Assembly (NCBI GenBank): GCA_910591455.2
Contig: OU342816.1
Span: 23,463,599-23,527,598 of the forward strand
DNA: 64,000 nt
Direction of reading: 5' to 3'
DNA from: Pholis gunnellus
Lineage: Eukaryota > Chordata > Actinopteri > Perciformes > Pholidae
Under the pieces are notes generated by a model, which was given only the letters and a program-made list of their open reading frames with translations, made no database searches and was not told where the DNA came from. Of the stretch, positions 25,805 to 38,200 are shown piece by piece. Position numbers and translations under genes: made by a program. Position 1 is the stretch's first letter. Every line of letters begins with the position of its first letter.

Positions 25805-26278
25805 GAGATGCAGGTCTTCCGTCACTAGCTAGCTGATTTGAGCGCCAACCATACCTAAGAACTAATGTGTCTCAACCCTAATTGAGGTCCCATGTTCTGA
25901 ACTCAATATTTCTGTGTACATTATTGATCTGAGTTCTTTGAGATTTCCTTTTGTTGTTATCCTGCAAACTAAGCCCTATGTTAAATTTTTTTTTTTTATC
26001 CTGTAGTTTGTACAGTTTTACTGCCCAATGGGACCAATGTCTTGGCAAAAAAAAAGAGCAATGCTTGTGTGCCTTGATGCGAAACGAATAATTCACCCCA
26101 TGTATCATGATAATTCAGATGTTGAATAATGTCCCATTGGCGTTGACTGACTTCTGTATCGCGGTCATGACCTTATTATTATGATTAAATGCACCCTTAA
26201 CCTTTCCTGGGCACAAATAGAAATGGTTAGTTCCATCATGTCTTCTGATGATTTCTCATGTTTCCTGTCTCTTTGCAG

Positions 26279-26324
26279 GAATGAATTTGCTGTAAACGTA
26301 TCTTTTGAAAGAATGTTTCCTTAA
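26279..26324 (+). other. Possible alternative last coding exon of the four-domain gene
   Basis: Splicing from the GTAAGA at 25801 to a pyrimidine-rich CTTTGCAG acceptor ending at 26278 would replace the stop. It would add NEFAVNVSFERMFP after the completed Leu codon, then TAA at 26322-26324. The frame fits and resembles the missing C-terminal part loosely. Transcript data are needed to decide. Confidence 0.35.
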
Positions 26325-26358
26325 TAGGAAAACCTTCATATATATTTGTCAAAAAAGT

Positions 26359-26364
26359 AATAAA
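26359..26364 (+). other. Poly(A) signal of the four-domain gene
   Basis: AATAAA shortly after the candidate alternative exon. It is the first canonical signal seen after domain 4. Confidence 0.6.
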
Positions 26365-26389
26365 ATTCTCCAAAAATATTTTTTGGCTT

Positions 26390-29300
26390 CCTTGTCTTTT
26401 TTCCTTTTCTTTTTAAGAGATGGATGTACAGTCGTCCTCCGTATGTAGTCTTGTCTGTAAGTCAACACAAGATGGCGCAGTGGGGCTGTAAATGGCCTGA
26501 AGAGGAAATGACTGGATCTGGTCAGATGTGCTGCTCTAAATACATGAATATACCTGCCAGTTTTATCACTAAATGTAATTTGTAAATGTTGAATCATAAT
26601 ACCTGCAGGAACGGTTTTGTAGTAATTAAATTTTTTAATTGATCCAAGAAGGTCCCATTGAGATACTAGATCTCTTCTGCCAGGTAGTCCTGGTAATGAA
26701 GTCCAGCTGGGATGGAAGTCCACGTGCAGTTATTCTTTTTAGTATTACTCTTTTGATAAACTAAAACAGCACAACTGCAAACACCCTGTATGAGTTTTGA
26801 GGTTTTTTTTTAAAGCTAAAGTATAATTTGCTGTGATAAGCTTACGGGGCATTCCAATCGTGTTCAATACAGTCTGCTGGTGTTAATGATTGCTGCCTGG
26901 CAGTCCACCCTCTTGGGCATAATCTGTATTAAATAAAAAACTTTCATGATTCACTCACCGATCAACAAGGATGTGGGTTTGGAGGGAGGGTTGTTAAGGT
27001 CATACAACCACTGTATTATCTCAAGATACCTGGTAAATATTTATTTTACAATTACCTTTTGTCCTCAAAGTGTAAGGCTTCTGCAATGCTGGGTATGCGA
27101 GAGAGACCGGTTCAACTCGTATTTGCCAGTAATGCAAATCCAGGCTTCGGGGCTCCATTGTGGCTCTGTTAATATGTAATTTTAAGAACAAGTGTATTCT
27201 GTGAGTGCTGTGGCTTGGTGTCTGGCTTTCTTGTCAATTATTTGCTCTGAATTCCAATCTGGTGTATACGCCTTCATGAGAGGAATTGCAATAACACAAC
27301 TTCTGAACTGACAATTTCAAAAGCAAGGGCCTGTTCGATGTTATTGTGTACGGCCTTGTTTAAGCCATTCTTTCATATAACTGTTGGCCAATACCAATGT
27401 CCGCCCAAATGTTATACTGAATTTAAAGCTGATGAAAAATAGCTACAATAGCTTTCCTGATTTATTCTAGTTTTCTTCACTAGAACAGCTGGCAATATGC
27501 CGATCTTATTAACTGACTCATAAGATCGGCGTATATAGACTGAGGCTATACTGACACAATACCCCAGGGCTTATTTAAGACACTTTAAATTCAAATTAAA
27601 GACATGATCCAGAGGACTAAATTGATTTACCCCCCCCCCCCCCCCCCCCCGTTTTCCCCTGAAATATTCTACAGGTTTCATGAAAACAAAGACCGCTGCT
27701 GTTAAAAACCCTTCCACATACATAAACTCTGTGTTTGTTGACGTGAAGCTGCCTTATCTTTTAACACCGTTAACCCCACTGGGTGCACTTTTTTTTATAG
27801 AAACATGTATTCTTCCTGTGAGCTGTAACAGCAGATGCCTCCCTGACAAAGCCCTGATTGTCGGTGCTCAGCTCAGTGTGAAAAGGAGCATCTCCGTGTC
27901 CCCGCTCAGCTGCTGAGCAAACGGATCTGTCTGCTCTGTGCACGGGGCCCCACAGTGGCTACATGCTGCACACAGGCACCGTCTCGTAACCCCATCCCTA
28001 CGCTCTCTCCACCAAGAGCGGCGTTCCTCCTCCAAGCTGGGTTTTATTTATTTACACGTTGGATGCAGAGGTGGACTTTGTTACGGTATAAAATCTCAGG
28101 TGCAGCCGGTGTGTTTGAGCATGAAGAACACATCCTCCATCTTTAAGCAAAACAAGGTATTGCCATAATTGACCCGTGCACCAGGTTTCCTGCTGGAAGT
28201 CAAGGTTCTGCACTGATGTAAGACCCGTGGCACTCCGTAATCATGTCCATACACAGCCAGGATTTAACTACACTCTGGAGGGGAAGACACAGGGCTTAAG
28301 TGGGTTTTATTTCAAGGTTCCCTTTCAGGGAAAATTGGCAGCACAGGCCAGGATTCAGATCCTCCCCATATTATGAGCAAAACTTTTGGTTTGAATTATT
28401 CAGATGTCAGCTTGTTGATTGTTCTCTTTAAGAACACATCATTTTTACTTGCCATTGTAAAGCTACAGGATTTTAAACTGTAAGTGAAATGTGAAGGGCT
28501 GTCTTTGGTGAGTGTGTTTAAGCGCTACTGAGGTGTGGAAGGGATTATCCGATCATAAAGCAGTAAATGCAAATTAAAATTGATTGCTGACCAGCTTTAC
28601 TTGATTGTCTGAGATTTAAATAGAAAAGTGTTTTGCATGTTTTTTGGACCGGTGCAAAAGCATGCATTTATTTGGGCCTGAAACTTGCAGCTTGGTATTT
28701 CAAAAGCTTTTGTAATCCTTAAAGAAATAAGATTGAATCATTTATAAGGATGATCTGGTGCTCTCACGCCTCCACCAACCGCAATCTAAAGGGTCAAATT
28801 CATAAGAACCAGATGCATCTATAGCAGTCTGGAGGCCTGCAGGCGGGCTGATGCCTGCCCTTGTGATTCGTCTAACGCTCTTCTTCTTTACCAGCGGAGC
28901 GCACCCCCCAGACTCTGCTGAAGCCATCACCCCACCCACATGGTTTACCTCAACCCCCTCTGCCCTCAACACCTCTTGCTCTTCTTCAGCAGCACCTCCT
29001 CAGACGCAGCGATGTGGCTTCGTACGGTGTGATAAAGGACCTGTGTGAGACAGCGCTTGACGCTGGAAGCGATGTCTCTCTTTATAGGGAAAATACACCC
29101 CGAAATATGATTCACATGTGTTTGTTCTGCCGTGATGTATGGCTCGGTTTACAAGTCACGTCTTGGACCAGATGAACGGCAAAGAGACAGGGATGATGTC
29201 ACGAGTCATATCTTGCAGCTGCTCCACAGACAGTAAATAATAAAACAAAATATTAATATAATATAATAATCCCAAGATATTTTAGTGGATTATAGGTTTA

Positions 29301-32300
29301 TGGTAAGCGCTGCTCTACATTTAAATATAATTTACTGAAGGACTATATCTATTGATACAGTCACTGATTCTGTGTCAATGAAACAAATGCAAATCATGTC
29401 ACCTGATGACATCATCAACAAATGTCTTGATCTTCTAAAATGACTTCACTGGAGTAAACAAATGCAATAAATGCCCAAGTTAGGGTGTATTTTCGCTTTA
29501 AACCGTGTTTTGTTCTCATGAAGTGAATGGACCCATTTCACTCAGATTTATGACAATCTGATGATATGACAGGCCCGTGATGCGATTAACAACTTGTGTT
29601 ACTGGAATCCACTTCTCTCTTGGCTGGTTAACCCACAACGCAGGCAACCTTTTGTAACCCTTGAGTTTTCTTTGGAAATGGTCCTCCGGTGCCGGTGAAC
29701 TCCTGGGCTTCATGAGCACACAGGCCCTGGTGCAGGCTCCCTGTAGGACCACATGACGTGTTCAAAAGTGCCACCCATCTGTCACTTGAAAGGGGCTCCG
29801 TCCTCAAAGCACAATAGAGACAGAGGTTGTAAACAAATGGCGTACGAAAGATGTGGGTCCAGTCAGGCAGATTGGACGAGGCTTGTTGTTTCTGAGGCGA
29901 TCCCCACTGTGAGCTTTCACAGGAGGGACACCGGAGGGTGATTGGATTTTCACATGGCTGATCTGAAAGCTGTCGCTGTCCCTCTGCGGGCCTGATTTGA
30001 GCCTCTAGGTCCAGGAATACCGTTGGTAATCCATAACGTTCTTGTTATTTGTCAATAATTCGCTGGCAGCAGAGCCCTGCGCCGTTCACCGTTTGGTTGG
30101 GGATAAGAGGCTGAATGAAAGCTAACCGTTACGGATGTGGTTCACCGATGGTTTCCATTTGAAAATTTCCTTTTAAGTTCTGACTTTATTGTATTTATGT
30201 TGAGCCTGTTAATCAAACTCCTGGCTTTGATTTTGATTGGAAATCTATCCACGGTCAAATGGGTTTAGTTGGTAATCGAGAACAGACAGAAGGAACATAC
30301 CTCATCAGAGATAAACCTTTATTAGTTTATCATTGTGGTCATTTTATCAGAAATTTACAAAATAAAAAGGGAGATTTTTAGATTTAAAAAATGAAAACAT
30401 GGCGGTGTGCTTATTATGACTTTTTTTCCGATGAGGGTTTGGCATTAAAACTGAACTAAGTTTAGAACATACATCTACTTCATCATCTTTCATCTCCCTT
30501 TTAAATCTTGAAACATTTATAGGAGCAAAGAAAATAGATTTAAAACATTCAACATTTTTATTTGAAAACATTAGCGCTGATGGAGCCCGTTTGGGTTTAT
30601 CTGTATCCCGATGGGAGCAAGGGAGGATTTTGCAGGGGCATAATAGTAACTCTGCACCATTCAGTCTCTGATCCTCCTGGGTGAAAGTTGAGTGCCCCCC
30701 CCCCTGGCTCGAGTCTCTTGAGATCTGCGGCACAATGGATCAACGCGGTGAGCCCGAGCACTCATTCCTCTCGAACATTATGCCAGAGCTGGGCAAACTC
30801 CATTCTTCATTCAAGCAATTTTAAAAACTGCATATTTTTTCCTAAACATTTAAACCGTGACACTTTTGCAACACAAGAATTATGATATCCAATTTTGCAC
30901 ATGCAGCGTTTTACCAAAGGCAAATAAAGTACTGTTTCTATTTATGTGCATTTACAGTTTGGGTTCTTGAAATATTTCATCGGGGTTATGATATCCCATA
31001 ATTTAAAGGGATTTATCTAATTTACTGATTGAAAGTCATTTGAAAAACAACGTTCCAGCTCAGCCTCAAACCACATCTGGATCAAACAACAGTGTGTCGA
31101 GAGAGAAAAAGAAAAGTAGAAATAGAAATAGAATGTAAGTTTTGGAAACTTTGAAATGTTTTTACTGTTAATATAATAGGGCAACTTTTCATGCACATTG
31201 TAGGTTTTTCTTCAGTCATCCCACCATGTCGAAAGCAGATTATCGTGACCGTTAAAAAGAACAATGTAACTTTATCTCCGTAGAGACGGGTTTGATTCCT
31301 AAACGCAGCTCTGATTCTGCCGTTATGTGACATGAATTATTTCATTTTCATGGACTCCAGTGGCTCGCTTATCCCCCCCTCCGTCTCCCTCAGAAGGTGT
31401 TCACCCCCACTGCGTTGCTTGGAAGGTGAGATGTGAAGATCAAGGGGCTGTGTGTTGATCCTAGCTCAGGAATGGAGAGCCTGAGTGTAAAAAGTCTCTC
31501 GGGTAGGACGGGCCCGGTCCTGCTGGAAGCTCCAACGACTCACACACATACACACACACACGCTCCGACCTGTGCCCATTCACAGTTGACTGCCATGTAA
31601 AACACATTGACTCTCTGGAACCCCGGGATCACAGCCCCACTGTAAACATGGAGCTCTCGTAACGTGTGTAAAACGTAACAGTGGACCCTGTTTGGCCAAC
31701 AGATTCCGACACACGATCCGGGTGTTCCCCAGAGGAAGAGGGCTTGTCGTGGTCTGTAAATGTGTCCACTGCAGAGACGGCACGACAACACCTGATCTGC
31801 TGTTACCCCGGGCGGAGCAGCTAGCAGTGCACGAGGGCCAGCCGTGTTAGCTACACCAGTCGCAAGGTCAAGGTCTGGACAACAGCTCACTATTGCCTTT
31901 GTCTGAGCACTGGAGGTGCAGCAGATTCTCTGGGAAACTGCGCGTTACTTTCCCCACAGCTGGCTCTGCAGCGTATCACTTACAGTGTGGTTCATATTTA
32001 AGGAAATAAGCCGGTGCGGGAAAACTAGATGTGACTTTAAGAAGGTTTTATTTTGAAAAAAATGTAAAGAACACATGTTGGATAGCATTAGCGAGCGCAT
32101 GTGTGCGCTTAGAATCCCGCATTATCATTATCATGTCACATTGTATTACAGTACCTTGTAACTATTATATGGTATTTTCACAAATTAAAAAAAAGAGTGT
32201 CATTGGGAAGTCAGAGCATGTTCACATTTCAAATTGGAAATTATTCCTGTGTCTAAAAAAGATATAATATATCAGTGCAGATAAAAGGGTGTGTCTGTGC

Positions 32301-33190
32301 CTTTGACAATACTCTTTAGAAACATCTATGAAGTCAATGTGCAGGGCAGAGTTTAGACCTGAATGGATTTGGATGAAAAGTACGAGACAGGGACCTTTTC
32401 AATTTATAGAATTATTCAATTATTTCATATTTTTTCGCTTAATGGCTGCATGTTTGAAATCAACGGGTACAGTAGCCTACATGTCTTGTGTAATTTCAGT
32501 TTTTTTTTAACAATAGTTGCACTTTGCCCTCTATTATACCAACACCATATCTGTAAATCCTTTTTGAATCTTAAGAATTAAATATGAAATAACGTTTGAT
32601 ACTTGAACGTTTTCCTTTTAACACTATTGTTACAATTATAGCAATTGTTGTGGTGCTAAAATTGATATTGGACTTAATTATTCTATATTATTACTATTTC
32701 AGCAGTGCACCGTTTAGAAAGGCAGTATAACTATTTATAAAGAAGATTGAAAACTATACTTAAATGAGATGTTTTTGGTTTATGAAATACTCTATTACAT
32801 ACCATAGGTTGTATATTCTATTCTATTCATTTTACAGTCGTGTAATACCCTGTATGACTGATTGGTGTCATGCAAATATTGGCTACTTTTAAGCGTAATG
32901 ATGAGGTCACTACAAAGTGTCCTTTGAGAATCTTTAATGGCATTTTATTGGCAGTATGATACCAGAGCAGCTATTAAAAAAATACCAATAAAATAAGGTC
33001 AGTGTTTGGACTATTCATCATCACGGACGTACTATAACTCACTCCACTACTCTGTGGGAACATCGCGGCTTTATTCTATCTGAACTCGGGTATCGATCCA
33101 ACTGAAAAACGGTGTTTCTTTATGCGCGTATGTCCGAGTAGCTAAACTCTGCTCCCGTGCGCTCTTATGCTAATGCAGGTCTGACATCAG
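26390..33190. other. Intergenic region upstream of wnt11
   Basis: About 6.8 kb with no supported gene. It contains a 21-base C run (27630-27650) and a CA-rich patch near 31541-31562. Short reading frames have low-complexity or random composition. Distal wnt11 control elements may lie here, but none can be named from sequence alone. Confidence 0.5.
27630..27650. repeat. Poly-C tract
   Basis: Uninterrupted run of 21 C. Confidence 0.9.
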
Positions 33191-33196
33191 CAGTGA

Positions 33197-33206
33197 GATC
33201 AAAGCA
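33197..33206 (+). promoter_or_regulatory. TCF/LEF-like site in the wnt11 promoter region
   Basis: GATCAAAG core matches the TCF/LEF consensus and lies just upstream of the inferred wnt11 first exon. Wnt11 is a reported beta-catenin target in vertebrates, so autoregulation is plausible but unproven here. Confidence 0.3.
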
Positions 33207-33249
33207 GGGCAGTGGGTAGTACTTTAAAGCTGAGTCTGCCCCCCCCAAC

Positions 33250-33480
33250 CTCAGGCTCAGTCACTCTCTCAGCCCTCTCTGTCCCGCTCGCACTCACCAA
33301 CACCATGCGTACCTGTCCGGAGCTACTCCACCACCCCGTGCTGGATTTTACTCGTGCGTCTGGCTGATACCGACAACAGACGGCTCACTCTGGGAGGATA
33401 TTCCAAGATTTTTTTTTTTAATTCTTCTTGTTGTTGTCTGGTTTTGTTCCAACGGTGAAAAGCAGAGCGCCGCGGCAAAG
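33250..33480 (+). other. wnt11: wnt11 non-coding exon 1
   Basis: GC-richer segment ending in GCAAAG followed by donor GTGAGG at 33481. It is joined to the acceptor TTAATTGCAG at 35110. The 5' limit is approximate. It contains an upstream ORF at 33305-33367. Confidence 0.5.
33305..33367 (+). other. Upstream ORF in the wnt11 leader
   Basis: ATG in a CACC context followed by 19 more codons and TGA. If transcription starts upstream, it would precede the Wnt11 start and could dampen translation. Confidence 0.35.
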
Positions 33481-33942
33481 GTGAGGAGAAACTGGTTTGG
33501 TCGGAGGAACAGTTATGTTCTGCTGCTGTTAGTGAAGCTACAAGGTCTGGGATTGTTGAGTGAGTAAAAAGCCGAGGTTATCTGCTGATAATTAAAAATA
33601 AGTGTGGGAAGTTAAGGATAGGAGAAATAACTGCCTTTATATTACAATGATGCATGTTTGATTTATTGTATTATCATAACAGATAACAGCTTCCATGCAA
33701 GCGGCTTCTTTTTGTCTTTAACGTGACTTTCTCCTCATGAATAGGCTACTGCTCTCATTCTCACATCTCGGCTAATAACACTATTATAAAGGTTATTATT
33801 AAATATATATATATCCTTGTCCGACCGAGTGACAGTTAATCTCCACTGATTCAATCGTTAGGGAAATATGATGAACAGTCCACTTGGTGTGCCCGGTCCC
33901 TGCCCAGCTTATCTTGGCTCGGTGAGAGACACACATCGGATG

Positions 33943-33980
33943 GTGTGTGCGTGTGTGTGTGTGCGTGTGTGTGTGCGTGT
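33943..33980. repeat. GT microsatellite
   Basis: Interrupted GT/GC-GT dinucleotide run inside the first wnt11 intron. Confidence 0.8.
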
Positions 33981-35133
33981 GAGGCTATCAGCCTTTATCT
34001 TTCAGGGGGGAAACAGGAGCTGCCATTCAGCCCACTTCGGCCAAATATAAATTTAAACAGTTAAACCGACTAAACAGACGTGACGCCAAGCGGCAAATAA
34101 AGACTGTAGGCTAAATGCTCAGTGGAGATCTTATTCTAACTCATAGTAGGCTGTATGGAAGGCTGCCTGAGTTTATTATTTGAGCCTATAGGTCAGAGTG
34201 CTCGCAAAGCAGTTGGCCGAGTGAGACGAGTTTCACCTCAGCTCATTTAAATAATTAATATCGCAGAGTTTCAGCGGAACTGGCGCTTTAGGAAAAAGAA
34301 AGAGGCCTATTATCAGTAGTTTTAATGCGGTCAGTTTAAGCTCTCTTCAAAGAGATTGCTTATCGACAGCTCAGCGCTATCAGATAATGCTCCTGATGCC
34401 CTCTGACTGAAGATTACCGCGTTGATCCCGCTGCTGCCGCTCTTTCTGAATTCTAAATTCTTCACGTGTCCCCGAGTGGAGCGTGAGGCGACAACTAGAA
34501 CCGACTTACGTAAGCTGGTGAATAAAGTTGAATAGCAGGGAATAAACCCTGTTTGCCCGAAAGCTTCTGGTGCAAAGTTTTTTTTTACAGACAGCAGTAT
34601 GAAGCTATTTCACATTCACAGAGGAAAGTCAGACTTGTGCCTACTGACACAACCTGCAGATAGGCCTACAGCTTTGGACCCCTCATTCAAATGCAAGAGA
34701 TGTCTTTGTCTTAAGGTTTCATTGGAATTACTGGTTCCTTGTGTTTATTTGCATGTAGGAGGTTGAAGCGTTGCATCACCATGGATTTCTTTCTACAGTA
34801 TGCTTGAACTCCTACAATAGTGTGGGTGAACTGAAAAGCACTACATTTCCCTTTTTTGCTATCACATAGTTGTTCTTTATTTAATGTGCGCATAATGTTT
34901 GAGATTGTCGATGTAAAAGTAAAATAATATTCCATCATCTGAGTATTCCTGTGGTCAGATTTGATCTGCTTCTAAATGTTCGTGTATCACCTTGTAAGCT
35001 TTCTGACGCGTGCAAAAGGCTTCCACGGCGCATTCAGCTCATCAGGAAACAAATGCTTAAAAAAATCTGCATTGCCAAGTCATTGACGTTATTTATGTTA
35101 TTAATTGCAGGGTTTAGAAGAGGAGGCCGTGCC

Positions 35134-35157
35134 ATGAGAGTTGACTTTCCAGTCTAA
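35134..35157 (+). other. Second upstream ORF in the wnt11 leader
   Basis: ATG plus six codons and TAA inside exon 2, 67 nt before the main ATG at 35225. It sits on the exon present in any transcript using the 35110 acceptor. Confidence 0.45.
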
Positions 35158-35224
35158 GCCGAGAAGCCCGAACGGCCCCCTTTGTGTTCGTGTCCTGTGT
35201 GTGAACTGGAGCCACCGTCCCACC

Positions 35225-38200
35225 ATGAGGAGCAGCTCTCGTGTCCTGCCTCTTGGTGTGCTCGCAGCTCTGCTGCTGTCTCAGGTCTGCTCCGGCATCA
35301 AATGGCTGTAAGTATTCTCAGGAGGGGCGCCGTCTCGTTCTTCGGGGCCTTCGCATTCAAACAGCGTCCAAACAGATGATGTCAGGAAGATACGCAATAT
35401 TATATTATGCGTCCGTGTGCTTCTGTGTTTTATGGAGAGTGGAGGGGCCCTTGGCAGCTCTGAAACGGGCCCCAGCATTCCTCGAGTTGCTCTTGATCAA
35501 GGGAGAGACGATTGCGTTCTGTACATGTGTATCTGATGAAGGGGACAGTAGATTAGCGAGGGTTTCCTAAAGATACGAAGGGAAAACATTTCAGTAAAAG
35601 GGGCTCTAAGATCTCAGATCAAATGTGCCCCCCCCCCCCCCCCCCCCCAGCTGTATAATAAGAAGAAGATGAGAATAGAGAATAAGGCGGAGGTGACGGG
35701 GCGTCATGGCGGTGCAGACAGTGCCATTGTGTGTAGTCTAGTTAGGCCTCAATCGGTGTAAAAATAGTGATGCTGCAATGCTGTAAATGTTGACCTAAAA
35801 TGTGGCTTGTACTGAGCACCACGCTGTTTTTATGATAAAGTAAAAGTAAACAATCATTTTGGAAAGTCCGTAAAATTCCCAAGCTATTTTTCGAATTTGC
35901 TTATGTTTCAATTGAATGTTTTGCATGGTTTTGGTTGCTCATAAAATGCTTAGTTTTTTTTTATCCCCGTGCCTCACGTCTGAGCTCTTAAAAAGACTAA
36001 ACTTTCTGCTTGGGCTTCCATGGCCTCTTATCAGAGTGAGTGCTTGTAAGTCTCACAGCGGGAGGACTTAAGCAGATGTGCCCATGAGAGCTGGGGATGG
36101 CATGTGCTAAATCTAAGCCCTCTTACAGTCCCGATAATGCACGGCGGCACAACGCAAAACAGATGCGGCTGTAAACACCTGTGAGTGGCGGGTTACCACC
36201 AGCCCAGCGGAGTCACAGCTTATCATTGGGCACCGAGCGGCGGCCCCCTCGGCCCCCTTAATGCAAAACAGGCCGAGGTGCAGGCTGCACCGCCTGGTTC
36301 TCACGAGCTCTCTGCAGACACGGAGAGCAGAGATCAGAGCTAACCTGCTCCGCCTGCGGTTTCTCTATTAAGTTAATACTCAATAACTTTAGAACGCTTA
36401 AAATCAAAAAGTGCACCCTCTTAATAGTCCGTTAACGGATGATTCATGTCAAACTGGGGCCACAGAGGACGGCGCTTTCTGTGGCGGCAAATGCGACGGA
36501 TCTATGTAGTTTCTCATCTGACAGTGGATCTGAATTCAGTGGGATTGTTTTATATTTCTGGGAATATCTCGAGGCCTCTTCTGTGCTTTAACAAAACAAA
36601 AGCGCGGTGCCAAGAACGTGTCACTTGAATTTTATGAATCCTCGGCTTGACTTTCCTTCGGGATTTTCAACATGGTTCTTCTCCGCAACGCATGCCAAAA
36701 TGTTTCCCCGCCTGAAGCATTATCTGTTTGAATTTTTCAATTGTTTGTTCCTGATGCGTCTCAGGGGCTTGAAATGTGTGTACGCAAGAAACTAGAGCGG
36801 CAAACACAGCTCTGTAACTAAAACTCTTCCTGAGCAGCGTAAACGTGATCATTTTACAACTCAGCAGTGACATCAACACTGCTTGATAGTATTGTAAAAC
36901 GCATGCCTCTTCCTTGTGTTCATCCCTTCCCCTACAGGTCGATATCACATGCCCCTGCGTCCATGCACATCAACCAGACCCAACACTGTAAGCTTCTGCC
37001 CGGCCTGGTGTCCTCACAGGCTCAGCTGTGCCGCAGCAACCTGGAGCTCATGCAAACCATCATCACGGCTGCCCGCGAAGTCAAGAAGACGTGTCAGAAG
37101 ACCTTTGCTGATATGCGCTGGAACTGCTCCTCCATCGACATCCCCATCGACACTCAGAAGTATCGGCCGGATCTCGACCGAGGTACGCCCATTATTACAA
37201 ACCGCTTGGAAGGACGGCGCGGATGCTTTTGTTTCCAAAGAGCCGCTCCAAGTTTTTTTTCTTTTTACCCGCGAGAGTCTGATGTTATTGGTCACGATTG
37301 ACATTCAATGAATAGCCAAAACCGAGTTTGTTAAGTACTGCATTTACTGCAGTTCAGAAACTGGTGAATTGATCCGTAGGGCCTTTAACATCTGCATGTA
37401 TTAACATGACAGCCACATAAAGAACTTTGATACAGACAAATGTCCTTTTCAAAGAGGATTGCCTCGTCTTTCCTCTTTCTTCCTGCCAGCCAAATTATTC
37501 CATAATTTATTCCCGAGGAGCTTTAACCAGGAACTAGTACTGAAGCTGTTTTTAAATGAAACCCCCACATACAACATGCGTTCATTCTGCATGATATAAA
37601 AATAGCCTTTTTGATTAACAAAATCCACAGCATTATCTGTTTGCTTTGCAGTCCGTCTTAGCTCTGTCTAAGGGGGGGGGGGGGCTGTGCAGAAGGACAT
37701 GGCTGCCATTTGCCAAATGAACAGTCTGCACCAAACAGGAAATGGCTCATCTCTGTCCGGGGATGGCTTTGATCTAACCAGCCCACGGTCATACGTGATT
37801 TCTTCCCTTACTTCTAAATTGCTCCCCGGCCTTTAACATATGTTGCTTTCCTGTGTGCTCACATCACCCCCACTTACATCAGCGCTCACTCTGCGTTACC
37901 ACGGGAGGACTGATGGACTATGTTTGATCGTTTCATTTCGTGCACTCAATTTCCTTTTTCTTTTTTTGTTCACTGAGAGCTCTGAGAGGGAAACGGGACA
38001 GATGGATTTCAGAGAAGTCGATTATACAGCAGAAGTGGTTTGAGACCGTTGGAACCAACATTAATTAAAGCTGTCCATTACACGCCTCGTGCTAAGGCTA
38101 AAAAAAAATTCATTATGACAAATGATAACATTCTGACAACCATAAAAAAAAAAACTAAACAAAAATGAGAGGAAATATACTGGTAGCTCCTTATATTGCG

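Noticed and set aside
26349..26723. 124-codon minus-strand open frame
   Set aside because: Overlaps the 3' end of the four-domain gene, ends in a lysine-rich low-complexity tail, and has no recognisable domain.
30347..30733. 128-codon minus-strand open frame
   Set aside because: No family match, no splice context, and AT-rich random-like composition.
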